From: Marivita sp.
GTDB lineage: Bacteria > Pseudomonadota > Alphaproteobacteria > Rhodobacterales > Rhodobacteraceae
NCBI RefSeq assembly: GCF_020055675.1
Contig: NZ_JAIPUS010000001.1
Coordinates: 186,001-250,000 of the forward strand
Length of the DNA: 64,000 nt
Direction of reading: 5' to 3'
The notes under the pieces are model-generated. The model was not told the origin of the DNA. It saw only the letters and a program-made list of their open reading frames with translations, and made no database searches. Positions 9,883 through 18,694 of the stretch are shown piece by piece. The first letter of the stretch is position 1. Each line of letters opens with the position of its first letter. The translations under genes and the position numbers were made by a program.

Positions 9883-10352
9883 CACAGCGCTCCTTGCACG
9901 ATGGCCGCCCATCTCGGGGCTTGCCATGTCAGAGTGATTTCGCGCGTGTCGGTTTTTTCCGGGTCGGCCAGATGCAGTCTCAGGGCATCCTTTGGCGCGA
10001 GATCTTCCAACCGATCCGGCCATTCGACGAGGCAGATGGCGCTTTCGAAAGCGTCGAGAAGACCCAGCTCGACGACCTGATCCGGGTCAGAAAGACGGTA
10101 AAGATCCGCATGCCAAAGCTCGCACTCCGCAAGATCATAGGTCTGGACCAACGTAAAAGTGGGCGACGGAACATCCTCTGGCACGCTCAATCGCGACAGG
10201 ATCAGCGCGCGGGCGAAGTGGCTCTTCCCGGCGCCAATTCCGCCTTCCAGCAACAGGCAATCGCCGGGCTGCAAATCGGCCCCCAGACGCGCCGCAAATT
10301 GCGTGGTCTCTTGCGGAGAGGTGGATGTGAAGGCCGCGCTGGTCTGGGACAT
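9882..10352 (-). CDS. tsaE: tRNA threonylcarbamoyladenosine biosynthesis ATPase TsaE
   Basis: P-loop ATPase that works with TsaB, TsaD and TsaC to make t6A37 in ANN-decoding tRNAs. It has 156 residues from ATG 10352 (MSQTSAAFTSTSPQET). The Walker A is EGGIGAGKSHFAR, followed by the family segments SPTFTLVQTY and HADLYRL. A longer reading frame begins at 10445, but the added 31 residues do not fit the family. Its stop shares one base with the amgK start. Confidence 0.93.
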   Translation of the reverse strand: MSQTSAAFTSTSPQETTQFAARLGADLQPGDCLLLEGGIGAGKSHFARALILSRLSVPEDVPSPTFTLVQTYDLAECELWHADLYRLSDPDQVVELGLLDAFESAICLVEWPDRLEDLAPKDALRLHLADPEKTDTREITLTWQAPRWAAIVQGAL

Positions 10353-10401
10353 GCGGGCATGTTTACCTGCCATGATTGCCACTGCAAGATTGGAATACCT
10401 T

Positions 10402-11910
10402 TCAGGCAGAGACGATCTGAAGCCCGTCGTCACCGGTGGAGGCATCGGGCGGACGTGCCCGCTGGCAAAAACGGATCAGCGTCGACCCATAACAGATCGG
10501 GTCGATACGGCAGATCACTTCGCGCCCGTCCCTGGAGCGCAATTCGGTGTCCCAGCTTGCGCGTTCGGTGTCACTCGTCACGAAGTCCCGAAGTTCAGGC
10601 CAGACCGGGGAGGGGTGAAAGGCAGATTTCCAGTCCTGTGTTGCCTCAAGGATCGTTGCGTCGGTGATGCTGGTATCGGGATCGACCTGCCACATCCGCG
10701 TGTATGCATCGTTGCACAGGGTCAGGATGCCGCGCTGATTGAACACGGCGACCGCGTCCTCCATCACATCGAGAGCGGATTGCATTGTTTCCAACTCGGT
10801 CCGGAACCCACGGGTCAGCGACACTTCGGCGGTGATGTCGTTGAACAGGAACGCGATCGCGCCGTCCGGGTATGGGCGACCCGTGACGTCAAGGGTTTGG
10901 CCACCGGCAAGGTTCCACGTCTCGCGAAAGCGGTCGTCGCTGGCCGCTGCCACCAGCTTGGCCATCCGTTCTCTCCAATCGTCGTAATTCTTGGGCTCCG
11001 GCATGATCTGCTTTTCGCGCAGCTTGTCGAAGAAATCGAAAAGCGTGGGACGGCTGCTCAGGAAATCGACGGAAACATCGCCCAGGTCGAGCAAGGCCGG
11101 GTTGAACAATGCAAGCCGCCGGTCACGATCGAATATCGCCAGGCCCGTTGTCAGGTTGGCAAAAGTTTTGGACAGGGTCTGTACGAAATTGCGTTGCGCC
11201 TCTTCGGCACGCACAACCGCGTCGACGCTGGTGGCAAAGAACAGAGTGCCGGTATCTATTTCCCGCGTGATGACCTCGAGCCAGCGGTTTTGCGATTGTC
11301 CATCAACCTCAAGCTCGACCCGCTTGGACCGCAGGTGATCCGGCTGCGACAGCAGCCCCGTGATATGTGTGGCAAAGGCGGCTGGACCGCCATGCGCCGT
11401 TGCGTAAGCTGCGAAGGCATCATTGCCCCACGCAAACTGCCCGTCGGCAGCAAGGGACCATATCGGGTTGGGAGCATGCATCAGCGCGGGCTGCGTCCGC
11501 GCGAGTGCCACGCTTTGTGTTTTTGCCTCGAACCAATCGATTCGTGCATCATCAGACGAGCTGAAGCCAATCCTGTGGCCCGCAGGGGTGGGCTGGATCG
11601 AAAAGGTCACGCCGTTGTCGGTCCCGTTGGATGGCACTCCCGGCAACGCCTCTGGCAAAGCGGCGAAATAGGGGCGCAGCGCGGTGCGCACTTCTTTCCA
11701 AGACGGGGATGGGGCGGCGTCGGGCAAAAGCGCCCAGACCGCATCGTCTGCATCGACCAGCCTGTCATCGTCGAATACCAGCGACACCCCGTCCTGTTTT
11801 GGTTCATGGATGTCAGGGCCTGACCGCCGCGCGACATACCATAGGGCGACCGCCACGGTGACCGCAGATGCAAACCCGATCAGGACCGACAGCGAGGGAC
11901 TCGATTCCAT
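10402..11910 (-). CDS. Membrane-anchored multi-PAS domain protein lacking a kinase domain
   Basis: About 502 residues, with one N-terminal membrane segment (residues ~7-25, VLIGFASAVTVAVALWYVA). At least three PAS-like modules follow, around MHAPNPIWSLAADGQFAWGN, LTTGLAIFDRDRRLALFNPA and VMEDAVAVFNQRGILTLCND. No histidine-kinase, GGDEF, EAL or HTH domain follows, so the output is unknown. It lies between regB and tsaE on the same strand, and such PAS proteins sit beside regB in other Rhodobacteraceae. ATG 11910 is preferred because the membrane segment then begins at once. ATG 11940 is also in frame. Confidence 0.8.
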   Translation of the reverse strand: MESSPSLSVLIGFASAVTVAVALWYVARRSGPDIHEPKQDGVSLVFDDDRLVDADDAVWALLPDAAPSPSWKEVRTALRPYFAALPEALPGVPSNGTDNGVTFSIQPTPAGHRIGFSSSDDARIDWFEAKTQSVALARTQPALMHAPNPIWSLAADGQFAWGNDAFAAYATAHGGPAAFATHITGLLSQPDHLRSKRVELEVDGQSQNRWLEVITREIDTGTLFFATSVDAVVRAEEAQRNFVQTLSKTFANLTTGLAIFDRDRRLALFNPALLDLGDVSVDFLSSRPTLFDFFDKLREKQIMPEPKNYDDWRERMAKLVAAASDDRFRETWNLAGGQTLDVTGRPYPDGAIAFLFNDITAEVSLTRGFRTELETMQSALDVMEDAVAVFNQRGILTLCNDAYTRMWQVDPDTSITDATILEATQDWKSAFHPSPVWPELRDFVTSDTERASWDTELRSRDGREVICRIDPICYGSTLIRFCQRARPPDASTGDDGLQIVSA

Positions 11911-11984
11911 TTGGACACCTGTCATCAACACACGTGGCATTGAAGGCCGAGAACCTTAATGGACTGTTAAGCAAAGACCGGGAT

Positions 11985-13373
11985 CTACACCTGAAAGGAC
12001 GGGTTTTCTCCGATCCCTTGGCCTTTGGCGCGTTCGGGCGGCACGATTGCGGGGCGGGGCCACACCACTTCGACGACCGCGCCGCGCCTCTTGGATGAAC
12101 CGCGCAAGGGTTTCGTTCCGTTGGCAAAGCTCAACTCGGCCCCGGCCCGTTCCAGCAGGGTTTTCGCGATGAACAGGCCAAGTCCCATGCCCTCGTATTC
12201 GGGCCGCGCCTTGCGATCCCGCTCCAATCGGCGGTTGCGCACGAAAGGGTCCCCGATTCGACCGAGCATGTTGGTCGGGTAGCCCGGACCGTCGTCCATG
12301 ATCCGAACCGAGATCGACCGCTCGGTCCAACGCGCCTCGATCCAGACCGTTGAGCGGGCAAAATCCACCGCGTTCTGAATCAGGTTGCGCAACCCGTGAA
12401 TCACCTCGGGCCGGCGCATCGCCAAAGGTGGATCTAACCCTTCGTCATCCTCGGCGATACCATCGATCAGCACATCCTTGCCACGGTTCAGATGCGGTTC
12501 TGCTGCCTCCCGGATGACCTCGATCAAGGGGGCTGAACGAATGTGCAGGTCCTCTTTGCCGGCTCTGCCCATGGAGTGCAGGATGTCCCGGCAGCGATCG
12601 GCCTGTTGCCGTATCAGCTGCGCATCTTCCTGCAAATCCGGGCGGTCGTCCAAATCCTCGATCAGCTCTGCGCTGGTCAGCTTTATCGTGGCCAGCGGCG
12701 TACCCAGTTCATGCGCCGCCGCCGCGACGACACCGCCAAGGTTATTGAGCATCTGCGTCCGGCTCAGCGCCATCTGGGTTGCCACGACAGCATCGCTCAT
12801 CGAGTTCATCTCGTCGGTGATTTGCCGCGCGTAAAGCGACAGAAAGATCACTGCGATCGTGATGGCGACCCATTGTCCGAAGACGAAAACATCCGCGATG
12901 CGCAGGATGAAGCCTTCTTCGGTGCGGAGCGGCAAATGAAAGAACACCATCAGCGTGACAAGGGCCAGTGCGGTCGCGCCGATGATGATGGTCGACCGCA
13001 AAGTCATGATCGTGGCCGACACGATAACCGGTCCGAGAATCAAAATGGTAAACGGATTGTGCAAACCGCCGGTCAGGTAGATCAGGAAACAGAGCTGCAA
13101 GAGGTCGAACAGAACCATCAGGAAGTTTTCGGCCTCGTTCAGGCGCTTGTTTTCCGGAAAGACAAAAATGGCGATCAGATTGCCGACGATGGACACGCCG
13201 ATGGCCAGGTAACAAAGACCAAGCTCAAGCTGGAGGTTGTAGAGGTACTGTGCCAGCATGATGGCCGTTATTTGTCCCACGATGGCGCACCAGCGCAGCC
13301 AGATCATTGTGCGCAGCCTGATAAAGCTGCCCCGGTGCCGTTCGTTGAGAAGTCCGAAATCGGATTGCGTCAT
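11985..13373 (-). CDS. regB: Global redox sensor histidine kinase RegB (PrrB/ActS family)
   Basis: Membrane kinase of the RegBA two-component system, which controls photosynthesis, respiration and other redox genes. It has 462 residues with about six N-terminal membrane segments. The quinone-binding heptad GGLHNPF is present, the H-box is HELGTPLATIKL with phospho-acceptor His221, and the redox-active cysteine of QADRCRDIL is Cys261. These lie exactly 40 residues apart, as in R. capsulatus RegB (His225/Cys265). The N and G boxes (LRNLIQNAVDFA, GMGLGLFIAKTLLERAG) are intact. The ATG at 13373 is chosen because the 52-residue upstream extension is not membrane-like. It is divergent from senC. 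Confidence 0.96.
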   Translation of the reverse strand: MTQSDFGLLNERHRGSFIRLRTMIWLRWCAIVGQITAIMLAQYLYNLQLELGLCYLAIGVSIVGNLIAIFVFPENKRLNEAENFLMVLFDLLQLCFLIYLTGGLHNPFTILILGPVIVSATIMTLRSTIIIGATALALVTLMVFFHLPLRTEEGFILRIADVFVFGQWVAITIAVIFLSLYARQITDEMNSMSDAVVATQMALSRTQMLNNLGGVVAAAAHELGTPLATIKLTSAELIEDLDDRPDLQEDAQLIRQQADRCRDILHSMGRAGKEDLHIRSAPLIEVIREAAEPHLNRGKDVLIDGIAEDDEGLDPPLAMRRPEVIHGLRNLIQNAVDFARSTVWIEARWTERSISVRIMDDGPGYPTNMLGRIGDPFVRNRRLERDRKARPEYEGMGLGLFIAKTLLERAGAELSFANGTKPLRGSSKRRGAVVEVVWPRPAIVPPERAKGQGIGENPSFQV

Positions 13374-13492
13374 CTGCGCCCTTTCGCCACTTGTGCCTGT
13401 GGGTAAAATCCTTAACTCCAGTGCTATAGAGCATAGGCAAGGCTGTTCCGATGAGAAGGGACTTCTTTCCAGGCAGGAGGCACGAGAGCAAG

Positions 13493-14122
13493 ATGGAAAA
13501 ACGTGCGGCGATTGCAGCGGGTGTGGCACTTGTGTGCCTGGTAGGCGGGACCGGGTGGTACGCCTATGCCAAGATCGGCCCGGGCGGCGACCCTTACGCA
13601 GAGTGTCGCAACACCAAGGTGGCGGGTGGCTCCGACACCATAGGCGGTCCGTTCACGCTGGTGAATGCAGAGGGTGAAACGGTCACCGACACAGATGTGA
13701 TCACGCAACCGTCACTGCTGTATTTCGGATACACTTTCTGCCCTGATGTCTGTCCGCTCGACACGGTCCGCAATGCAGAAGCGGTCGATATCCTGACCGG
13801 TCAGGGCCATGATGTGACGCCGGTCTTCATCTCGGTCGATCCGGAACGCGACACGCCCGAGGTGGTTGGCGCATTTGCCGAGAATCTTCACGAGGACATG
13901 ATCGGTCTCACCGGCAGCGAAGAACAGGTCAAGGCCGCGAGCCAGGCCTACCGCACCTATTACCGGCAGCAGGATGCGGAGGACGACTATTACCTCGTTG
14001 ATCACTCGACATTCACGTATCTCGTCATGCCCGAAGATGGATTTGTCGAATTCTTCCGGCGGGATTTGTCCCCTGAAGAGGTCGCCGACCGAACTGCCTG
14101 CTTTCTTGACGCCGCAAGTTAA
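13493..14122 (+). CDS. senC: SCO1/SenC/PrrC family copper chaperone
   Basis: Membrane-anchored periplasmic thioredoxin-fold protein that delivers copper to the CuA/CuB site of cytochrome oxidase and in Rhodobacterales is linked to RegBA signalling. It has 209 residues from ATG 13493 (MEKRAAIAAGVALV), with one N-terminal membrane segment. The copper ligands are visible: FCPDVCPLDT (CxxxC) and the later histidine in VDHSTFTYLV. The SD-like AGGAGG at 13475-13480 lies 12 nt upstream. It is divergent from regB and upstream of regA, the classical order. Confidence 0.95.
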   Translation: MEKRAAIAAGVALVCLVGGTGWYAYAKIGPGGDPYAECRNTKVAGGSDTIGGPFTLVNAEGETVTDTDVITQPSLLYFGYTFCPDVCPLDTVRNAEAVDILTGQGHDVTPVFISVDPERDTPEVVGAFAENLHEDMIGLTGSEEQVKAASQAYRTYYRQQDAEDDYYLVDHSTFTYLVMPEDGFVEFFRRDLSPEEVADRTACFLDAAS

Positions 14123-14154
14123 TGCGCCATTTGACCGTTGATGTCGGAAAATTC

Positions 14155-14169
14155 ACCAGTAATACTGGT
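14155..14169. promoter_or_regulatory. Palindrome upstream of regA
   Basis: Perfect inverted repeat ACCAGT-AAT-ACTGGT, 33 nt before the preferred regA start. It is too short and T-poor to be a terminator, so an operator or transcript-end structure is possible. No known regulator is assigned. Confidence 0.4.
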
Positions 14170-14201
14170 AGATGGACAAAACCCCACGGGAGGCACCCTC
14201 A

Positions 14202-14756
14202 GTGAGCGACCGGACATCGGACGATCTTGGCGAAGACAAGAGCCTCCTCCTTCTGGATGATGACGAACCCTTCCTGCGTCGATTGGCCAAGGCCATGGAG
14301 AAGCGCGGCTTCGAAGTGGAAACAGCCGGATCGGTCACAGCGGGGTCTACCATCGCCACGGCGCGTCCGCCGGCCTATGCTGTCGTGGACCTTCGGCTGG
14401 AAGACGGCAATGGCCTCGATGTTGTCGAGATAATCCGGGAAAAGCGTCCGGATAGCAGGGTGGTCGTTCTAACAGGCTACGGCGCAATTGCCACTGCGGT
14501 GGCGGCGGTCAAGATCGGGGCAAACGATTACCTGTCCAAACCGGCCGACGCGACGGATATCACCAACGCCTTGCTCGCGAAGGGCGAGGACCTGCCTCCG
14601 CCACCGGAAAACCCGATGAGCGCGGATCGCGTGCGGTGGGAGCATATCCAGCGCGTTTACGAACTTTGCGATCGCAACGTGTCCGAAACCGCGCGCCGCC
14701 TGAACATGCACCGCCGAACATTGCAGCGGATATTGGCAAAGCGGTCGCCGCGGTAA
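14202..14756 (+). CDS. regA: Global redox response regulator RegA (PrrA/ActR family)
   Basis: Response regulator partner of RegB, with an N-terminal receiver domain, a proline linker (LPPPPENP) and a Fis-like C-terminal DNA-binding helix-turn-helix (NVSETARRLNMHRRTLQRILAKRS). The GTG start at 14202 is chosen over ATG 14172. It has GGGAGG eight nt upstream, gives 184 residues and puts the phosphorylated aspartate of VVDLRLEDG at position 63, the numbering known for RegA. The acidic pocket LLDDDEP and the receiver lysine SKPAD are present. The 3' end lies opposite an extended GNAT reading frame. Confidence 0.96.
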   Translation: MSDRTSDDLGEDKSLLLLDDDEPFLRRLAKAMEKRGFEVETAGSVTAGSTIATARPPAYAVVDLRLEDGNGLDVVEIIREKRPDSRVVVLTGYGAIATAVAAVKIGANDYLSKPADATDITNALLAKGEDLPPPPENPMSADRVRWEHIQRVYELCDRNVSETARRLNMHRRTLQRILAKRSPR

Positions 14757-15263
14757 GCCAGGATCGGGTCCGGCCTGCGTCGGATCATACCGCTTGCTGA
14801 TCTTGTGGCCGCGGTGCCCAGCACCCGGTTCCCGGTCAGGGTGGGTCGCATGGTCTTCAAAGCCGCGGCTTTGGTAATAGGCCAATCCGTCCTCGTTATC
14901 CGCATGGATCGTGCCGTTGATCCAGCGATAGCCCAGCTCCTTGGCGGCCTGACGTGACGCCTCGAACAGCTTCGACCCGGTGCCAAGACCCGTTTGCCCC
15001 AGGCGGACGAAGCTGGCGATATCGCAGGCTTCGGGCGGCAGATCGCGATGGGGTTCGACAAACTGAAAACCCAGAATCTGGCCGCTGTCTTCTTCGGCGA
15101 CGTGCCATGCAGACCGGTCAGGATCGCGCTGCATCCATTGCAGAATGGTGTCGCGGGGCATGAGGCGCTGATACGCGGTCGTTCCGCCCTTCCGGACGAT
15201 CGCAGCCAGAAGTTCCGCCATGTCTCTGGCATCCAGACTGCCTGCGCGCCGAACCGTGATCAC
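14469..15263 (-). CDS. GNAT N-acetyltransferase with abnormal 3' extension antisense to regA
   Basis: The first ~160 residues form a GNAT acetyltransferase: PPEACDIASFV, the acetyl-CoA loop RLGQTGLGTGSKLFEAS, INGTIHADNEDGLAYYQSRGF and a family-like ending KISKRYD at about 14784. Related proteins end there, but this frame continues 104 more residues into sequence complementary to the last 288 nt of regA. That tail is Arg-rich and shadow-like. A TGA lies one base out of frame at the KRYD codons, so a one-base change would restore the usual end. The GTG start at 15263 overlaps the HD-hydrolase stop (GTGA). The substrate is unknown. Confidence 0.75.
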   Translation of the reverse strand: MITVRRAGSLDARDMAELLAAIVRKGGTTAYQRLMPRDTILQWMQRDPDRSAWHVAEEDSGQILGFQFVEPHRDLPPEACDIASFVRLGQTGLGTGSKLFEASRQAAKELGYRWINGTIHADNEDGLAYYQSRGFEDHATHPDREPGAGHRGHKISKRYDPTQAGPDPGLPRRPLCQYPLQCSAVHVQAARGFGHVAIAKFVNALDMLPPHAIRAHRVFRWRRQVLALREQGVGDIRRVGRFGQVIVCPDLDRRHRSGNCAVAC

Positions 15264-15856
15264 ACCATGGCGTCCAGCAGCACCGCATGGCGCGATGTGA
15301 ATTCGTTGCGCACCTCGACCGGCGGGCGCAGCACGATGGGCAAGTCCGAGATCACATCCAGATCGGGGGCGCCAAAAATCCTGTCTGCTTCGGGTCGCGT
15401 GAACCCGGCGATCTGGGTTGCTTCCATCCACGCGCTGATGCGGTCCGCCTTCTTGATCTGTTTCTTCAGTTTGGCGGGCGGGATTGCGGGCAACCCGAAC
15501 CGGATATGAACCGCCGCCGCGAGCCTGTCGTCCAAGGCCTCGTAGCCGGGACCTACCGCCGCTTTCACCGGTGAGATCATGTCGCCGATCACGTATTCCG
15601 GGGCGTCATGCAGAAGTGCGGTCAATCGCTCTGCTGGCGACGCTCCGGGAGACAGGCGCGAAAACAGAGTTTCCACCAACAGCGAATGCTCGGCCACGGA
15701 ATAGGGATAATCCCCGAAGGTCTGGCCGTTCCAACGCGCGACAAAGGCCAGCCCATGGACGATATCCTCGATCTCGATATCGACCGGGGTCGGATCCAGC
15801 AGATCGAGCCTGCGTCCCGACAGCATCCGCTGCCACGCGCGTGGGGATTTCGCCAT
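15260..15856 (-). CDS. HD-domain phosphohydrolase (YfbR-like)
   Basis: Metal-dependent phosphohydrolase of 198 residues. The HD motifs are [10 protein letters not shown] and [14 protein letters not shown], and a later [12 protein letters not shown] supplies the last Asp region. The 5'-deoxynucleotidase YfbR is the nearest described type, though the exact nucleotide substrate cannot be read from the sequence. ATG 15856 ([12 protein letters not shown]) has an AGAGG upstream and is preferred over an in-frame start 20 codons earlier. It overlaps the downstream GNAT start by 4 nt and is divergent from ahcY. Confidence 0.88.
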   Translation of the reverse strand: MAKSPRAWQRMLSGRRLDLLDPTPVDIEIEDIVHGLAFVARWNGQTFGDYPYSVAEHSLLVETLFSRLSPGASPAERLTALLHDAPEYVIGDMISPVKAAVGPGYEALDDRLAAAVHIRFGLPAIPPAKLKKQIKKADRISAWMEATQIAGFTRPEADRIFGAPDLDVISDLPIVLRPPVEVRNEFTSRHAVLLDAMV

Positions 15857-15980
15857 GTCTTGCCTCTTTTCCGGTCTGGGTAGTCGCCTGATTGACGCTT
15901 GTAAATACGGCCGCATTGCCGTGACACAAGGCGCATGCTACCTCGCCGATCAAATCCGCCTGACAATTGGAGCGCCGCAC

Positions 15981-17369
15981 ATGGCCCAGGACTATATCGT
16001 CAAAGACATCGCGCTGGCCGAGTTTGGCCGCAAGGAGCTGGATATTGCCGAGACCGAGATGCCGGGGCTGATGGCGCTGCGCGAGGAATTCGGTGAGAGC
16101 AAGCCCTTGAAGGGGGCGCGGATCGTTGGCTCGTTGCACATGACGATCCAGACGGCCTGCCTGATCGAGACACTGACCGCGCTTGGGGCGGATGTGCGCT
16201 GGGCCTCCTGCAACATCTTTTCCACGCAGGATCACGCGGCGGCGGTGATCGCGGCGGGCGGCACGCCGGTCTTTGCGGTCAAGGGCCAGACGCTGGAAGA
16301 GCATTGGGATTACCTCGACAAATCCTTCATGTTCCCCGAAGGCGCGAACATGATCCTCGACGATGGCGGCGATGCGACGCTGTATGTCCTGCTGGGCGCG
16401 CGGGCCGAGGCGGGCGAAGAGATCATCCCGGTGCCGCAATCCGAAGAGGAAGAGGCGATCAAGAAACAGATCGCCAAGCGGATGGCGGAGACGCCCGGCT
16501 GGTTCACCAGGACGCGCGATGCGATCAAGGGTGTGTCGGAGGAAACCACCACCGGGGTGCACCGCCTGTATGACCTGCACAAGCAGGGCCAGCTGCCGTT
16601 CCCGGCGATCAACGTGAACGATTCTGTCACCAAGTCGAAATTCGACAACAAGTACGGCTGCAAGGAATCGCTGGTCGACGGCATCCGCCGCGCCACCGAC
16701 ACGATGATGGCGGGCAAGGTGGCCGTTGTCTGCGGCTATGGCGATGTGGGCAAGGGCTCTGCCGCCTCTCTGGCGGGCGCGGGGGCGCGCGTGAAAGTGA
16801 CCGAGGCCGACCCGATCTGTGCGCTGCAAGCGGCGATGGACGGGTTCGAGGTGGTGCTTCTGGAAGATGAGCTGGACAGCGCGGATATCTTCATCACCAC
16901 GACCGGCAACAAGGACGTGATCCGGATCGAGCACATGCGCGAGATGAAGGACATGGCGATTGTCGGCAATATCGGCCATTTCGACAACGAGATCCAGGTG
17001 GCTTCGCTCAAGAACCACAAGTGGACCAGCATCAAGGAACAGGTGGACATGATCGAGATGCCCTCCGGCAATCGTCTGATCCTGCTGTCCGAAGGCCGCC
17101 TGCTGAACCTTGGCAATGCCACCGGCCACCCGTCCTTCGTGATGTCCGCGTCCTTCACCAACCAGGTGCTGGCGCAGATCGAGCTGTGGAAGAACGGCGA
17201 GAATTACGACAACCAGGTCTACATCCTGCCCAAGCACCTGGACGAAAAGGTCGCCCGCCTGCATCTGGGCCGGATCGGCGTGAAGCTGACCCAGCTCTCG
17301 CCGGATCAGGCGTCCTACATCGGCGTCACCCCGGAAGGCCCCTTCAAACCAGAACACTACCGGTATTGA
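15981..17369 (+). CDS. ahcY: Adenosylhomocysteinase (S-adenosylhomocysteine hydrolase)
   Basis: NAD-dependent enzyme that reversibly splits S-adenosylhomocysteine into adenosine and homocysteine, relieving inhibition of methyltransferases. It has 462 residues, the usual bacterial length. Motifs are [29 protein letters not shown], the NAD site [13 protein letters not shown] and the conserved C-terminal [12 protein letters not shown]. The ATG at 15981 has GGAG eight nt upstream. Adenosine kinase begins 11 nt after the stop, so the products of the first enzyme feed directly into the second. Confidence 0.98.
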   Translation: MAQDYIVKDIALAEFGRKELDIAETEMPGLMALREEFGESKPLKGARIVGSLHMTIQTACLIETLTALGADVRWASCNIFSTQDHAAAVIAAGGTPVFAVKGQTLEEHWDYLDKSFMFPEGANMILDDGGDATLYVLLGARAEAGEEIIPVPQSEEEEAIKKQIAKRMAETPGWFTRTRDAIKGVSEETTTGVHRLYDLHKQGQLPFPAINVNDSVTKSKFDNKYGCKESLVDGIRRATDTMMAGKVAVVCGYGDVGKGSAASLAGAGARVKVTEADPICALQAAMDGFEVVLLEDELDSADIFITTTGNKDVIRIEHMREMKDMAIVGNIGHFDNEIQVASLKNHKWTSIKEQVDMIEMPSGNRLILLSEGRLLNLGNATGHPSFVMSASFTNQVLAQIELWKNGENYDNQVYILPKHLDEKVARLHLGRIGVKLTQLSPDQASYIGVTPEGPFKPEHYRY

Positions 17370-17380
17370 GGGAGGTCGAG

Positions 17381-18373
17381 ATGAGTGAACAGACACCCCA
17401 TGTCGTTGGCCTGGGCAATGCCCTGGTCGATGTCGTTGTCGCCGTGCAGCCCGAGGTGGTCACCCGCCACGGGCTGACGCCGGGCGGCATGCACCTGGTC
17501 GAGGCCGAGGCCGCCCATGCCCTGTTCCAGGAGGTCGGGCCGGGCATGCGCCAGTCCGGCGGCTCGGTTGCCAACACGATTGCGCATATGGCCGAAACGC
17601 CTGTGCGGGGCACCTATATCGGCAAGGTTGCCGATGATGACCTGGGCGACACCTTTCGCGGGGAAATGACGGGGCTTGACCTGGCCGCGCCCGTTGCGAT
17701 TGCCCAGAATGGCGACCACGGGACCGGGCGCTGCGTGGTTCTTGTCACGCCGGACGGCGAACGGACGATGAGCACCTACCTGGGTGCGGCGACCACGCTG
17801 ATGCCCTTCGAGGCGCGCGCGGCCCTGCCGGAGAATTTCGACATTCTCTTCATCGAGGGGTACCTCTGGGATGCGCCGCATGGCGCAGAGGTGATCGAAA
17901 CGCTGGCCCAGGCCGCCAAGGCGGCCGGCGCCAAGGTGGCATTGACGCCGTCCGATGCGGGCTGCGTTGAGCGCAACCTTGCGGCCATGCGCGATGCGGT
18001 GGAGCGCTACGTCGACGTCCTGATCGGCAACCATGTCGAGATTGGCGCGCTGGCCGGCTGCGACGACGCCGAGGCGGCGCTGGACTGGGCCATGTCCCAA
18101 GTGGCGGTTGCCGCTGTCACCGAGCATGAGAAGGGGTCTTGGGTGGCCGACGCCAACAGTCGGCACCACGTGCCCGCAGCACCGGTCGCGCAGGTGGTCG
18201 ACAGCACCGGCGCGGGCGATGCCTATGCCAGCGGGTTCCTTGCCGGGCTTGCCCAGGGGCAGCCTGTTGACCGTGCCGGGGCGACCGGGGCGCGTCTTGC
18301 GGCCAGCGTGCTGGGGCATTACGGCGCGCGCGACGGCGCTGCTGCACGCGCCTTTGCCCTTCCGGCCGCCTGA
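17381..18373 (+). CDS. Adenosine kinase (PfkB family)
   Basis: Sugar/nucleoside kinase of 330 residues. The PfkB signatures are the N-terminal GLGNALVDVVV and GGSVANTIAHMAE, and the C-terminal active-site VVDSTGAGDAYASGF with its catalytic Asp. The assignment as adenosine kinase follows from its place directly after ahcY, where it removes adenosine as AMP. Other PfkB substrates are possible in principle. The ATG at 17381 is preceded by a strong GGGAGG. A strong hairpin begins 15 nt after the stop. Confidence 0.9.
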   Translation: MSEQTPHVVGLGNALVDVVVAVQPEVVTRHGLTPGGMHLVEAEAAHALFQEVGPGMRQSGGSVANTIAHMAETPVRGTYIGKVADDDLGDTFRGEMTGLDLAAPVAIAQNGDHGTGRCVVLVTPDGERTMSTYLGAATTLMPFEARAALPENFDILFIEGYLWDAPHGAEVIETLAQAAKAAGAKVALTPSDAGCVERNLAAMRDAVERYVDVLIGNHVEIGALAGCDDAEAALDWAMSQVAVAAVTEHEKGSWVADANSRHHVPAAPVAQVVDSTGAGDAYASGFLAGLAQGQPVDRAGATGARLAASVLGHYGARDGAAARAFALPAA

Positions 18374-18387
18374 GCCGATGCAAAAGC

Positions 18388-18416
18388 GGGCCGGACCGGT
18401 GCAACCGGTCCGGCCC
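18388..18416 (+). terminator. Strong hairpin after adenosine kinase
   Basis: Perfect 13-bp GC-rich inverted repeat (GGGCCGGACCGGT / ACCGGTCCGGCCC) with a 3-nt loop. No T-tract follows on the plus strand, and an AAAA run precedes it, so it would fit a minus-strand intrinsic terminator as well. It marks the boundary between the ahcY operon and the accessory pocket. Confidence 0.65.
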
Positions 18417-18518
18417 TCGCCGTCTTCCCCACAAGCCCGCCATCTGATCGCCGCAGAAACCAGCTTGTCTGCCGAAGCGCTTGACGCGCGCGGGATGTGT
18501 CCGGAACTGCCAGAGGCC

Positions 18519-18694
18519 ATGGCGGACGGGTCGTTCGCCAGCCTAGAACTGAAGCTGATCGAGATCGGGGTCCGAATCATCCGCCACGCCCGCGTCATCA
18601 TTTTTCAACTTGGCGAGGTGGTGGTCACCGGCCCGATGGTGGGGCCATCCTCCCCGCGATCCGCCGATTGCGAGCGCAACCCTCATGCGCGTGA
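18519..18694 (+). pseudogene. Frameshifted C-terminal remnant of an IS1380-like transposase
   Basis: One frame reads FASLELKLIEIGVRIIRHAR and VIIFQLGEVVVTGPMV. The neighbouring frame then continues AILPAIRRLRAQPSCA and stops at 18694. Joined by a one-base frameshift, this resembles the C-terminus of transposases I recall as IS1380-type in Rhodobacteraceae (pattern KLIKIGARVVRHAR...RAILAAIRRLRAP). The rest of the element, including the DDE catalytic part, is absent between the hairpin and this point. The family assignment is from memory. Confidence 0.6.

Noticed and set aside
15857-15980. SAM/SAH-type riboswitch upstream of ahcY
   Set aside because: A TTGGAGC before the start and a CACAAGG upstream recall the motif, but the closing stem and the pseudoknot loop do not form.
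15606-17396. 596-codon frame antisense to ahcY
   Set aside because: A shadow of a GC-rich conserved gene. The plus strand has all adenosylhomocysteinase motifs.
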